DNA of 64,000 nt. Origin: Rosa chinensis. Lineage: Eukaryota; Streptophyta; Magnoliopsida; Rosales; Rosaceae. A program made the translations under genes and the position numbers. The notes under the pieces were generated by a model. That model did no database searches. It saw nothing but the letters and a program-made list of their open reading frames with translations, and was not told the DNA's origin. Shown here one piece after another: positions 23,701 through 35,388 of the stretch (within the stretch, counting starts at the first letter, position 1; every line of letters begins with the position of its first letter). The stretch lies in contig NC_037092.1 of the NCBI RefSeq assembly GCF_002994745.2, positions 80,967,324-81,031,323 on the forward strand, read 5' to 3'.

Positions 23701-26700
23701 TTCACCCACAACCTTAACTTCCACCTCAGGATTACCCACATCACTGTTAACAAGAACATCTTGGATTTTTGCATCCCCCTCAGTGTTGCTGTCAATTGGA
23801 TTTGTATTCTCAGAGGATGAAGCAGCCATTAAAATCTCAGAGGGAGTTATTAAATGGGTTGGATGTTTGAACATAATAGGAGGATTGAGCACACTAGATA
23901 CTTCGTCTTGTGCAATTTTCTGTTCATCATTCCTTGCATCATCATCGAGTGCAGGCATATCAGACAAGTTTGAACGAGCAGTATTCATCTGCCTGTCAAC
24001 TGAGTACTCATTAACTTGTTGGTCACCACCATGATCACTGCTACCTGTCGGGCTTCTTAAACCAGAAAGTTTCCCTGACAACCTAGGACTCAAAGGAAGA
24101 GGTTGTGATGCTACAAAAACAGTATCAGCATCACTAATCTCCGGTGCCGATGCAACAGGTTTTGATTCCATAGATGAAGTGGTAATATCTTTTGAATTGG
24201 AAGGATCAACCGAAGCAGTGCGCACAGGATACCTCAAGGCTGCACCCTCAGAACTAGTAGCTTGTATGGTTGGTTTTGGTGCTGAATTAGTTGACACTGC
24301 CTCAGTTGCATCATGTGAAAAACTGGAATCTGACTTTTCCAAACCTGAATTCTCCAATGGGGGAGGTAAGCACTTGGATAAGTCCAAAGCATACTGTTGA
24401 ATGGCTTGTGTTTGGACACAATACACCTGAACGATTTGTTCACCATGAGGTGATATACTTGTCCCAGTAAAGCTCAAAATAGGCATTGTAACAGTAAATT
24501 CTGCTATGTAATCCATGCGTGTGGATGCTGGCTCACCACCAAAGTCTAAGTGCACGGCATATATAGCATTCTTCTTAGCATTTGCAAGTAAAAGAAGGCC
24601 AGCTTGTGACAATGCTATGACTTGATTAAAGAATGCATCCTCAACTCGAGGTTGAGCAGAGCTCTTTAACTCTAAGGTCTGGGTACATTTCCATGACTCA
24701 GCATCACTGGGAAGCAACCAGCCTTCTTCACTCTCTGAGGACCAGATCTTCACTTCCCGATTAAGTGGGCCCTGTAGAATGGATTTATGCATTTACACTT
24801 CAATACACTAGGACATGCGTAGCCATCATCATTAGGCAACAGAATCACAGACAAAACCTTATGATACAATGTAAACAAATCAATGACCACTTACCACTGT
24901 TATAAGTATGATGTGATCAGGTCTGTTGGGAGCTGTCACAAATGTAGACGAATAAACAGGAAGGCCATCATAGGGTCTCAGTACTAAAAGTGGTTGTGAC
25001 TTGCGATCTTCCCAGATCTTTATCTGTATCAGGATATCACCAAATGTATGAGTCACAAAACTTATATCAATCAAGAATATTGGGAAAGATGTTTATGCAT
25101 GTGTTTTTTTTATATAAATAAAATATGTGCCATAACATGCTCATGTATTAGAACACATGGCCAACTCTAAAAAAAAAAATTTAAAAAAAATAAAACAGCC
25201 ACCCTAGTTGTCCCATAAATGATGTATTACCTTCGAAGAAGTTAAAATGCAGTATGGGGCAGGAATGATTTTACAAACCCAAATTTTGTAGAAACACAAC
25301 ATGGTTACCCAAAAGGTGTCAATTGGCAGAGCATGGCCACAAGAAATTAGGAAGAAAAGTTTCACAGGTATAGAAAAATCTTACTCAAACATATACTGAA
25401 TCCATACAACTCACAAACCAAACAGTCAATTAGGAATCATAAACTATTTGATTACCTGCTTAACCTTGTTCAGAAACAATTTTTGTATTCTTCATAAAGA
25501 AGATGGCCTCTTGAATGAATGTGAAATTGCATGAACCACTATTTCATTCCTAATAGTATCATACTATGTACTAAGTTTAGAAAAATTGCCAATCTCCTTA
25601 CAATGTGGTACAGCTTACACTCGTACAATCTCTTTCAGCACTATTTCTTCACTTTTTCCTTATATTTTAGCAAAATAAAGTTCATCTGCCATTTCCAGTT
25701 CTTGTGCTGTACCACATAAAAGGAGCTTTGCAGGACAAGAACAATAATTTATCCCAAGCCATACAAAATTCCCTGAAGCATGGAGTTGAAGCAGGAATAG
25801 CCAACAGATTTTTTTTGTAACCAAAACATTATTTTAATTCACCAAAAGAAAAGGAAGAAAAAAAATCTATAAAGATGAAGAAGGGCAAACTGGAGCCAAA
25901 GTGTTCCCACGAACCCTGATGAAAATGCACTTTAAGTTTCACTACGTATACCACTAAAAGGAAATATGTAACAAAGGCAGCAAAATGGTGAAGAGACTTG
26001 CAGTTTATGTAACAAAGTCAGCAAAATGGTGAAGATACTTACAGTTCCATCCATAGAAGCAGAAACCAGCCGGGTGGTCATCCATTGGCACATTGATAAA
26101 TCTGTCACCTCTCCATCATGTTTACCAACAAATTGGACCCCATCAACAAGCTTTTCAACAGGACACTTAATAGGATCCTCAGCAGAAGGGACTTCACCCT
26201 TTGCAACTTTAGTAGTATCAATTCGTAGAACACGCTTCCCAATTCCAACAACCAAAACCTCCTGTGAGTATACAAGCAAAAGATAGATCAATCACCACTT
26301 CAAGACCAACAGACTGATCATGGACAACAAAATTACTAAGCTATAACTCTTCTATTGAAAATAGCATTAACAGAATCATTTACCTGTTTATGACAGTGCC
26401 AACAAACTCGTGGATGAACAGCTTCCCCCTCACCAACTATTTGAATGGCAATAACAATCTTTCCTGTGATTTGTGGCGTACCTTCTTCATCTGGACCTTC
26501 AGAAATTTTCCACACAAAAAGCCGTCCTTCTACACTCACACTGCAGAAAACAATATCAGATAATACAAAAACAAACCAGTGAAAAAAAAAAGTATTAAGC
26601 ATGGAAAAAGAGCTACCTAGCCAAAAGGTGAACATCCTCGGCAAAGAAAGCCATGTCTGTGACCCTCTGACAGAACAAGACACCACTTAGGCCAACAAGA

Positions 26701-27771
26701 TATAATAATCATCGGCATGTAATCCAACTTCACAAAAACCACTCTAGTAGAAGTATAGTCGAGATAAAGCAAAAGCCCTACTAAGTTTTGCAGCCATCAG
26801 TAAATTGTATTATAACTTTTTATTAAGAAACTAATCAAAGCATCAGCACCTACATAGCTATGATTCAGTCAAATTACATCTCGCTAATCCAAACAGGAGT
26901 GCAAATATATAGAATATTTGATTTACCTGTGTATGAGCTCGAAACAAAGATCTCAATGCAGTGTGTATATTCAAAACCCGAATATTCCCCTGCTTCAATC
27001 CATAGCATATATACGACTTATTCACCGCAATTTGGCGGCCCAACACCAGCTGAGGATCCGAACCATACTTAGTAATGGGGGTAACTTCCAGCTGCGGCTG
27101 AAACTCCCCGGGCAACCTAACATCCACATCGTAAACCACGCTATCCCCAATCAAATGCCTGCCCTTCGGCAGCTTATTGCTCGGCATTCGAGCCGGGGAG
27201 GGTGGAATCCCCATAGGAAGAGTGGGCACCATCGAAACCCCGCCAGAGCCGGGGACCGACAACTCAGGCTGCGGCGCCATTTCTAGACCGGAGGAAGGAG
27301 CACCGAGCAGGGCCATGATTCGGGCGCCGGAATTGGGGTTGGTGGTGGTGGCGCTTCCGGGGTTGGAGGCGGCGGCGGCGGTGGCGGCAATGTTGTAATT
27401 ACCGGGAGCGAGGGGCGGGATGGGAAACGAGAGCGACCGCTGTTGAAGCAGCTGGTGGTCTTGAGGGTAAGGAATTTGGGGGTGGTTGTGAGGATGAGGC
27501 TGAGGGTGGTGCTGGTACTGGAATTGCTGCTGGTGATACGGCGCCGTTTGGGGAGGGTAGGAGTAGGGCCCAGAGGGGGAGGATAAGAGGCCGGAGGGAT
27601 TGGGAAGCCTGAGGAGTTCAGATTAGGGTTAGGGTTTTGGGTGGGGGCCTGGGTTTGAGGCTGGGAATGGGGGGAGAGAGGGGTTGGGCTCGTGGGTTTA
27701 AAGAACTTGGCCATGTCGAAGGGCTGCTGCTGCTGCGGCGGCGGCGGATTGGGGTTTCCGGGGGACGCCAT
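20750..27771 (-). CDS. VCS: VARICOSE / EDC4 (Ge-1), mRNA-decapping scaffold, 12 exons
   Basis: Scaffold of the cytoplasmic DCP1-DCP2 decapping complex in P-bodies. Inferred exons on the minus strand: 27771-26927, 26666-26617, 26540-26384, 26261-26043, 25023-24895, 24771-23233, 22922-22563, 22488-22369, 22249-22079, 21546-21382, 21267-21142 and 21058-20750, all GT-AG. The product is about 1396 residues, close to Arabidopsis VCS. Residues 1-240 are Pro/Gln-rich ([22 protein letters not shown]). About 245-480 are the WD40 region ([42 protein letters not shown]). A Ser-rich linker follows to about 980. The rest is the helical Ge-1 C-terminus ([42 protein letters not shown]), ending [12 protein letters not shown]. 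The only defect is one missing base in a C run (G5 on plus, 27575-27579): PPPLGP is read where PPPSGPYSY is expected. All other exon phases join. Confidence 0.92.
27575..27579 (-). other. single-base frameshift in VARICOSE exon 1
   Basis: The frame starting at ATG 27771 and the frame of the conserved MALLGAP region (27316 on) differ by one base. The crossover fits a loss of one C within the CCCCC run here. The summed exon length is one short of a multiple of three, as expected. True mutation or consensus error cannot be told apart. Confidence 0.7.
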
Positions 27772-28040
27772 GGAGAGAAGAGAGATCTATATCCCTAATC
27801 CCCGGATTTCGAATGCGAAATGGGATTAGTGGGATTTTGATTCGCGCGGAGGTCAATGGATTTGAGAGATGGGGATTTGGGATTTTTGCAGGGAGTGAGA
27901 TCTGGAGGGAGTGATGAGGAGGAGAGGGGAGGGGGCCTGGGAAGGCGCAGAGAGAAAATAAAATGGAGGGGGAGAGAGGGGAGAGGACTTTGAAGTGAAG
28001 AGGTGGGGACTTGGGGGAGACCAAATTATAGTGAGAGAAG
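27772..28040 (-). promoter_or_regulatory. 5' leader and promoter region of VARICOSE
   Basis: A CT-rich (minus-strand) stretch typical of a plant 5' UTR. A weak TATA-like word (cactataatttgg) occurs near 28023-28035. Confidence 0.4.
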
Positions 28041-29560
28041 ATGATTGGGAAGGGGTGGACTGACCTTTATGAAGAAGGGGGATATGCTATTCATTACGTG
28101 AATTTATGCATATCTTCGAACTCGGTACGAATCATTTTCGAGATGTAAAATTTTAATAGGTAGGGAAATAGAAGTGGATTTCACTATCAAAACTTTTCAA
28201 ACAATTTAGAGCTCATTAACTGAGTAAATTATATATTCGATTTTAATCAATAGTAAGAGGTATCATTTAGTTTTGTTTATGCACGCGGATATAAAGTTTT
28301 GGTAATTGAGGAAATTGCTTATTAGAAATCGATAGTGAAATTCAGCTAGTCACCTAGTGACTGAATAATTCATGATCACCCACTGTTAAATCTTGAATTG
28401 AGGGTGAGAATAAAACGTTTGATAAGATATTCATTTAATTTTCACTTTTGATATCAAGGTGTAGTAGTGTTTGGCAATCTCATCAAAGACCCTTATGGGT
28501 TAAACAATGAACCAAAATTGAGTCCCAAAGGGCCCATTGGGCTTATTAGATTAGGATGCGAGTTGCCAAAATGAAGAGTCCATATGCACAGAAATGTGTC
28601 TTCCACGTAACCTAAACAAGCATTTTTGACACAAGGAGAGTGAAGAATCGTATCTTTCCTAACCAGTAACTTGCATATTTTAGACCATAGAAATGGAGAA
28701 GGATTGCCAACACATAATCTTCCCTAAGAAGGGCCCTATTTTGTGATTGGACCAGTTTATTCAACTATTTATTGGGCCAGTTTTCTAAAGTTCAGTTTAT
28801 GACTTTTTATATAACCACTTTTCATTGGAGCATAGATGGAGATTAAATTTCCTTGTTTCCTTATCGTTTCTTTTGTCTAGTGACTCATCGAAAGTTATCT
28901 CAGTGTGTTTTAGTCTTTTGTCTAGATGGCTTAGAGCACCCACTACCTATATACGAAATCATGAGTTCGAGTAACCATGGGGGCAAGAGTCTCTTTGATC
29001 CTCTTTTTATACAATAAAATGTAAAAAAAAAATCTTTCTGAAATAAAAAAGCAATAAATCACTTTGAAGTTTGAACCGATCATTGCTGTGAAATACGATT
29101 GACAATAATAAAAACTGAATCAAAATATGACTAATCGATAGAGTCGGTTATCAAAATTCAATTTTGATTTTTGAACATTGAAAAAACTATACTATCAGTT
29201 CGTTTAACTATTAGTGTCGAAACAGGAAGGTGACTAATGGCTAAAATAATGAAACCCTCAGTTGAACCATAACAAATGCCATCATTTCAATGCCACATAA
29301 CCCCCTAAAGTTTTCCACATCAAATAATTACAATCAGAATGGTCAGTTTTTCCATTTAAAGATGACAACTAAACAAAAAACAGAAGATACTTCCCATCTA
29401 CGCAACCCTCATCCGTTTCCGTTAGATCATACATCAACGTTCGAAAAAAAAGCCAACCACCTTTCTCATCCCCAAAAAACCACACCAAAAAGACGAATCC
29501 TATTATCCCAATTCGAATCCGCAAACAATTCGCTTTCCTTTTAAGCAAACGATTCCCCTA
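28041..29560. other. intergenic, AT-rich
   Basis: No gene seen apart from a probable SINE at about 28925-29032. The open frame at 29290-29544 is a chance frame in AT-rich sequence. Confidence 0.5.
28925..29032 (+). mobile_element. probable tRNA-derived SINE
   Basis: Pol III A-box-like gatggcttagagcaccc (about 28926) and B-box-like gagttcgagtaacc (28963-28976), then catgggggcaagagt and an A-rich tail (gtaaaaaaaaaatc, about 29020-29032). The box spacing and A tail fit plant SINEs. No target duplication found. Confidence 0.5.
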
Positions 29561-29574
29561 GCGTGGAACCCTTT

Positions 29575-29749
29575 CCATTCTCTCTCTCTCTCTTTCTCTC
29601 ACCCTGCGATAAGGACTGCCCTCTCACATTTTTCACAAATCCTCAAAACCCAGATTGCCAATCCCCCTCATTTATCAAAACGAAAACCACAAATCCTCAC
29701 AACCCAGAATTCCAAGATCTCAGAGCAGAGCAGAGCGGAGAAGGAGAAG
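29575..29749 (+). promoter_or_regulatory. leader of small membrane protein gene 1
   Basis: A CT microsatellite (tctctctctctctctttctctc, about 29580-29600) is followed by a leader ending in ccaagatctcagag...ggagaag before the ATG. Nearly the same phrase (ccaagatctcaaacggagaag) occurs upstream of gene 2, supporting common origin. Confidence 0.5.
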
Positions 29750-29956
29750 ATGTGCTTCCCGGGGAGAGTGTGCATGTGCTGCACGTGCCTGATTCTGGTG
29801 GCGATACTGATCGGGATGTTGTTCGGGTTCGGAGTCTTCAAGAACGGGTTTCACAAGCTGAAAGACACTGTGGATTATTGTGATCCCAATGTTCATGGCT
29901 CTCTCTGTGGCAGCAGACCCTTCTTGGGTTACGCTGCACCGCCTCCTTACCACTAG
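29750..29956 (+). CDS. small cysteine-rich single-pass membrane protein, copy 1
   Basis: 68 residues; family not recognised. N-terminal cysteines at 2, 8, 10, 11 and 13 abut one hydrophobic helix (about 12-30, CLILVAILIGMLFGFGVF), a layout that suits S-acylation at the membrane face. A basic stretch (KNGFHKLKD) and the conserved tail VDYCDPNVHGSLCGSRPFLGY follow, ending in AAPPPYH. Positive charge lies on both sides of the helix, so topology is uncertain. The same N-terminal cysteine block, single helix and VDxC(D/N)P...GSLC...RP tail recur in the genes at 32102 and 36875 on the same strand, which supports a real protein. The ATG follows a purine-rich leader. Confidence 0.75.
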   Translation: MCFPGRVCMCCTCLILVAILIGMLFGFGVFKNGFHKLKDTVDYCDPNVHGSLCGSRPFLGYAAPPPYH

Positions 29957-32101
29957 TTGGGTTCCTCTAATTCCTTGTAATTGTCTTTGTTTAATTTTTT
30001 TTTTTCTCTCGTTATTATTTGAATTTGGTAATCTGGGTTCCTGCGTTGCATTGCAGCTGGGGATTTGGATGTTGTTCTTGGAATCTAGGTTCTTTAATTC
30101 TATATTGTTAATGTTGGGCCTTGATCTTTGTGTGACCTTGATATTTTAATTGAATTGAATTTATTTATTTTTTCTTTAAACTTTTATTATTTAAGATTAA
30201 AATTTCAGTAGAAGGAAATCTGGGTTTTACTGTAGAGCTAACAGATCAATAACAAGGAGCCCTTGAAGCTCTGCATGAAAATTGGGTTTGCAGCTCAAGA
30301 CTTTGACTGTGTACCCTTTTGTTGTTTTACTGTTCATCTTGGCTCCTTGACTTTGACAAAGAGAAGAATACTAGACTACTGTTTATGTGGCTGTTTTATG
30401 GGTGTCCCTTTTACATTGAGACCCTTTCAGTTGGAATTAGCTAGGATGAGGGTAAAGAGCAAAATGTGGAATATTGAGCATAATACTACACTTTCCCATC
30501 TACTTGCTCCTAACTTTTACTACATTTTCTCACCCTTTCCTCACTAGTCAATCCAAAATGGATCTCTGCCTTGAATAGTGTTGTGTCGGAATGACAAGGA
30601 AGATCATCGATTCATTTGAATCTGCCTTAAATATCGAATGAAAAAAATGGGTGCGTTGCATCCGAGTGACAAAGATCATATCCATTCATTGAACTTGGAG
30701 TGGTACATACACCAATTATATATTCGCTATTCGCTAACTAGTAAGCAACACAAGCATGTCATTAATTATGTCAATACTTGGACTCGAGTTTGCGTAAGCA
30801 AGGAAGCTCCTTATGACCATGAGTCACGCTTATTGACTAAACACACAACATAAGACACTAGTGAAGCATGCATGCCTCAGAACACAAGACCTGTACTAGC
30901 CATTAAGTCATGGATCCTGGCTTTAGAGGGGAAACTTGGGCGTCCATGGGGATATTAAGCTAAGTAGCACTAGGGCAGGGTCATGACGCCATTGACAATG
31001 TGTATTAGTGTAACGATTTGCACCAAAGAAACCAAAGCTATGGGAAACAGGCAATCAAAGCAAGCGGAAAGAAACCAAATCTATTGGAACTAGAAAATCA
31101 AAGCAAGCGGATCATATTTCCCATGTATTAAACAATTCATGCTATGTGGACGAAGTAAATAAATTAATTTCAGAGAATGTCACTATGCTTTCTGAAATGC
31201 CATTAGTTGGTAGCTAGCAAGTGTTACACTGTGCCATCGACTGTGGGCTTATTACCTACTCAACTAATATGCCAAGAACTGTGAAACTGGCTATACATAC
31301 ATGTTAAACAAGAGAATCCAGGTAGAAGGAGGATTCGAACTCTGTTACTTTATGTGAGGATGCATGTTCTTAACCACCAGAATCATAACCCTCTCTGCAT
31401 TTTAGTTAATTGGACGCCGAATATAGAGACCGACGGTCATGCTTGTCAAGAGAATAGGCACAAGAGTTGAGTGGAATCAAGATCAACAATGATACAAGTT
31501 TAACCACCATAATTCATCAACTACTGAAAGTAGAAAGTACATAAGCAGCAGGGACAATATTTTGTTATAAAATAAAGTTTTTCGGTGTTACTAACACCAG
31601 GTGAAGCATATAAATTAGACCGAAGCAATGCATGAAATCAAAAACTACACGTAATAATTTCTGTACTAGAAAACTAGGTATAGACTGCCTTCTAAGTTTG
31701 TCAAACATTCATATCGAGTCGGTTAGGTTTGTGCTGAATATACTTGGATTTGAGTCTTCCTTAAGGATTAGAGGACATACATTGTATTTACAAGGATTTA
31801 ATCTTGACCACGAACTCTCAAAGCCAAGCTGGAATTCTCTTTCAGGTCAGGCATGCCATGACAATTGTCTTTACATCCTAAATATTCTTACCAAACAATT
31901 GATGGTCTACGCATATTATACGCGAATTTACTAACTATACTAATTGCCTTCTTTTAAAACCAAGGACTTCGCTTAAAAACAAATTGCATTCCCCCTGTAA
32001 CAGGCAGGGAATACCAAGATCTCAAACGGAGAAGAAACCTTTTTCTGAGGTCAAAAGAAATATAAAAGAGAAAGAAAGAAGGAAAAATCTTCAAAGCAAA
32101 G
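29957..32101. other. intergenic between small membrane protein genes 1 and 2
   Basis: No gene seen. At about 31321-31385 (minus) a B-box-like gagttcgaatcc and an A-box-like tggttaagaacatgc occur at SINE-like spacing; possible SINE remnant. The region just before 32101 has purine-rich leader sequence. Confidence 0.5.
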
Positions 32102-32347
32102 ATGTGCCTCGCTAGAATATGCATGTGTGCTATCTGCATTGTAGGTCTGATAATCACAATCGGTTTTTTGCTTGGTTATGGTCCATTCAAAAAGTGGCAT
32201 GGTCATCATACAAAACGGACCCAGCTCTTCGTAGATATTAACTGTAATCCATATGCTCCTGGATCTCTATGTAGACCTGGAAGACCATTACTAGCACCTG
32301 CACCTTCACCTTCGTGGTTCGATCACCTAGCACCTTCACCCTTCTAG
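32102..32347 (+). CDS. small cysteine-rich single-pass membrane protein, copy 2
   Basis: 81 residues. Cysteines at 2, 7, 9 and 12 precede one hydrophobic helix (about 10-28). A basic/His segment (KKWHGHHTKR) and the family tail VDINCNPYAPGSLCRPGRPLL follow, then a Pro-rich end (APAPSPSWFDHLAPSP). The most diverged of the three: CDPNVH is replaced by CNPYAP and the C-terminus is longer. An AT microsatellite lies shortly downstream (about 32366-32390). Function unknown. Confidence 0.72.
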   Translation: MCLARICMCAICIVGLIITIGFLLGYGPFKKWHGHHTKRTQLFVDINCNPYAPGSLCRPGRPLLAPAPSPSWFDHLAPSPF

Positions 32348-33140
32348 GCCAATATAATTGATATTATGTAATATATATATATATATATATTCCCTTTTTT
32401 TGTTTTTGTGGAGAAATATATATTGAGCTTTTAGGGCTGAGTTTGTAATGCTGGTAAATTTATTTTTCTGGGCTACATTGCAGTATTGCACAGCAAGATG
32501 TTGGTTGATCTGTTAATCGAAAAAAAAGATGGTGGTTGATCTTCAAGTCTTTATTCAGTTATATATATGATACATATTCTCCGATGTTTATTTTTCTCTC
32601 TGTGTAATCTGCAATTCGATTTTATTAGAAGTAAATTGCGTTACCTTATTATTTTTAAGAAGAAAATTTTCAGAATTGATTGATAACCAGGATACTAGGA
32701 TTTATAGATGATTTTGATTTGAATGCCAGCATTCATTGGTCTCTGTATCAATGTAACTACGGACTTTTTTAACTTCATTTTACTTGTAACAGAGAAACTC
32801 ATCTTCATGAAAGAATGGAGAAGCTCATCTCAAGCCCATGAATGTATTGATCAAGTATCCGTTCTAACTAAAGGTAACGAACTTATACTCACCATTGAAC
32901 TTGTCATGAACTAGGTCATGATGAAAGTATACTAGATACTCTAAGAGTCTAATTCATATAATAACCCAGTAACAAGGAGGAGGAAGATTGGTGATTGCAA
33001 CTTGCTATAGACCTATAGCTCCTCTTTTGAACCTTTCAAAAAAAAAAAAAAAACTCCACTTTTGAAATATGGTCAGGTCTCATTTGGCTTGTGGGGTGCA
33101 ATGTCGACATCAATTAACATTTTCTTTACAATGTTGGGTA
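32348..33140. other. intergenic, no gene seen
   Basis: Contains an (AT)n tract at about 32370-32390 and an A run at about 33040. Ends at the retroposon target site. Confidence 0.5.
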
Positions 33141-35388
33141 ATAGTGTAATACCATAATAAGCGTAAAAAATAGTAAAAAAGTGACCTAGCTATGCTAGGG
33201 TTTGGGATACGGCGTCCTTTTGAGTTCGCCATCCCTGTACCTGCTCCATCTTCATGGAGTTCCTCACGGGTTCCAACCTGTTCTTTACTTTTCTTGTTGC
33301 TCTCCAAGGTGGCGATGGTGGTGTGCTTGGCGGTGGAGGTCGTCTGAAAGTTCAAGGAGGTTTGTCGATGGCAGTCTCATCCCTGGATTGGGCATCACAG
33401 GCTTCCTTCTATGGTGTTGTCCTTTGGTCACTGGCGAACGTCGTGTGGATTCCGTGGGTGGGACAGCAGACGACAGACGTTGTTCACTGTTCCGGTTGTT
33501 GGGTTTGTTTGGTCGGTGACTAATGGTGGCGATTATTGGGGACTAAGGGCTCTGGGTAGAGATGTCGATTGCCTCATGTTGGTTAGGACGCCAGACACCA
33601 GACGTCAGCGTCAAAGCTTCATCTTCGTGCTCGTTGGAGGTGCGACTATGGCGGGCTGGTTTGGGGTCGAGCCGGCGGTGGGAACTGTGCCACAAGATCA
33701 AGCTCTGGATAGGCCTGGGCTCGGGTCGGGTCGGGCCCGAATTTTTCCAGAACCGAGACCGAGCCCGAAGTAATCGGTTCGGGCCGGTTCAGTCTATTTA
33801 AGATGTGAGAACCGACAGGAGCCCGACCCGTTATGTTTAGTGTCGGGTTTTCGGGCTTTTCGGTCCTAAACCTTAGTGGGTGAGGTTGAAGACGACAACA
33901 GTCCCAAAGCCAAGCCACTGCTTCATCTTCTTCATTCGAGCACATCTGTCGGCTGCGACAGGGGGAGCTTCTCCAGTGACTTTCAACTGCTTTCGGCAAT
34001 TGCACTCTCAGAAGGGTCGAGTCTCAAAGAGAAAGCAAGCCAAACATTCATCATCATCAACAACTCACAACGGCGCCGAGAATGTCAGATGTGGTGGGCT
34101 TTTCAGTGGGTTCATGATGACTTCATCTTCTTCATCCTCTTCGTCTTCCTGGTATTGGGTCCTTGAATTGAAATGAATGGAATCGGAATCAGATTTAGAA
34201 CATGAACTTTGGGAAGAAGTTTGTGTTGATGCCATTAAATTTGGGATGAAATGAACTGGGTTATAGGTTTTCAATTTGAATAATCGGGGATTTGGGAAGA
34301 ACTAGGGCCTAAGATGGTTTAGAGAGAGAGAGCGAGAGAGAGAGAGAGAGAGGCTGAGAGCCAGAGCTGGTTCAGAGAGAGAAAGCGAGAAAGAGAGAGA
34401 GAGGTTTAGAGCAGAGATGGTTCAGAGAGAGAGAGCTTGATCATGTGGCATACTGACATGATATAGCAATAAGCCCATTATTTAATAATTAGAGAGTGAG
34501 AGACAAAGCAAAAACGGGAGACAAAGTGTGGGCTTTGGTCTGACTACTTTGGGGTTTTTTTTTAATATTTAATATATTATAATAACACCCAATAATAGAG
34601 GGAAAAGTGGCAAATGATAGGAAAATGGGCTAGTTCGGGCTTTGTTCGAGCTTTCGGTCTCTACATATTTGAGGCCCGAGACCGAACCGAGAAAATATAT
34701 TCGGGTCGGGTCTTAGACCGAACCGAGAATTTCAAAGTCAAAACCGAACCGAATCGGGCTTTTTTGCTCATTTCGGGTCGGGTTTTCGGTTTTTCGGGTC
34801 CAGACGCCCACCCCTAGTTCTGGATCCGAATCTGGGTGGTCCTTGCAATTGGATCCTGATCTGGGATCCAGGTGGGATTTGGGTTGGACTAGGCCCCATT
34901 ATCATTGTTGGGCTACTTGTCAGTTTCTTGAATGGCTTGGGGTTCCTCTGTGTTACTGGTAGTCTGGTATTGGATTCGGGACCCAAGTTTTTGGTATCTA
35001 TTTGTGAAAAATCATCTACCAACATGGTCATGTTCTGATTTCCTTGGATGGCTCGATCTTTAGGTGAAAGAGTGCCCTCATTCCGGCGTCAAATTGGTTT
35101 TGGTCAATTTGTGCGTTGGGGTTGCATGGGTAGTCAAACCACCGACTACTCAATTCACTACATGGCTACAATCCGTAGTGTAAAATTAGCGCTGCGTTTC
35201 GAAGTTGGTGCTCTTGCATGTTTAAGTCTTTATATTTCAGATGCAATTTTTACATATTTTCCTTTCGCATTGTTTATTTTCTTTATTTATACCTTTTGGC
35301 ATCGTATCTTTATTATCTTTCAATTTCAATAAATAGTTGACCTTCTTAGATTAAAAAAAAAAAAAAGTATAGTGTAATACCATAATAA
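33141..35388 (+). mobile_element. non-LTR retroposon with 20-bp target duplication and poly-A tail
   Basis: A 20-base direct repeat starting atagtgtaatacc occurs at 33141-33160 and 35369-35388. The inserted DNA between ends in an A run at about 35353-35366. A long target duplication plus an A tail is the signature of LINE-type reverse transcription. The roughly 1.1 kb of insert left after removing the hAT element has no recognisable endonuclease or reverse transcriptase, so it is either a non-autonomous or internally deleted LINE, or a retroposed transcript. Orientation is from the tail. Confidence 0.75.
33710..34816. mobile_element. non-autonomous hAT-type DNA transposon (1107 bp) nested in the retroposon
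   Basis: Ends TAGGCCTGGGC and GCCCACCCCTA are imperfect terminal inverted repeats of the TAGGGGTGGGC type. They are flanked by the 8-bp duplications gctctgga (33702-33709) and gttctgga (34817-34824), one mismatch apart. The subterminal parts are rich in cgggtcgg words. The interior has a GA microsatellite (about 34320-34440) and no transposase. Confidence 0.8.

Noticed and set aside
26860..27398. Plus-strand open frames across VARICOSE exon 1
   Set aside because: Antisense shadows of the conserved minus-strand exon.
33202..34176. Overlapping 80-120 residue open frames in the retroposon/hAT region
   Set aside because: Low-complexity Trp/Gly or Ser-rich translations, no LINE or transposase motif, and frames cross the hAT boundary.
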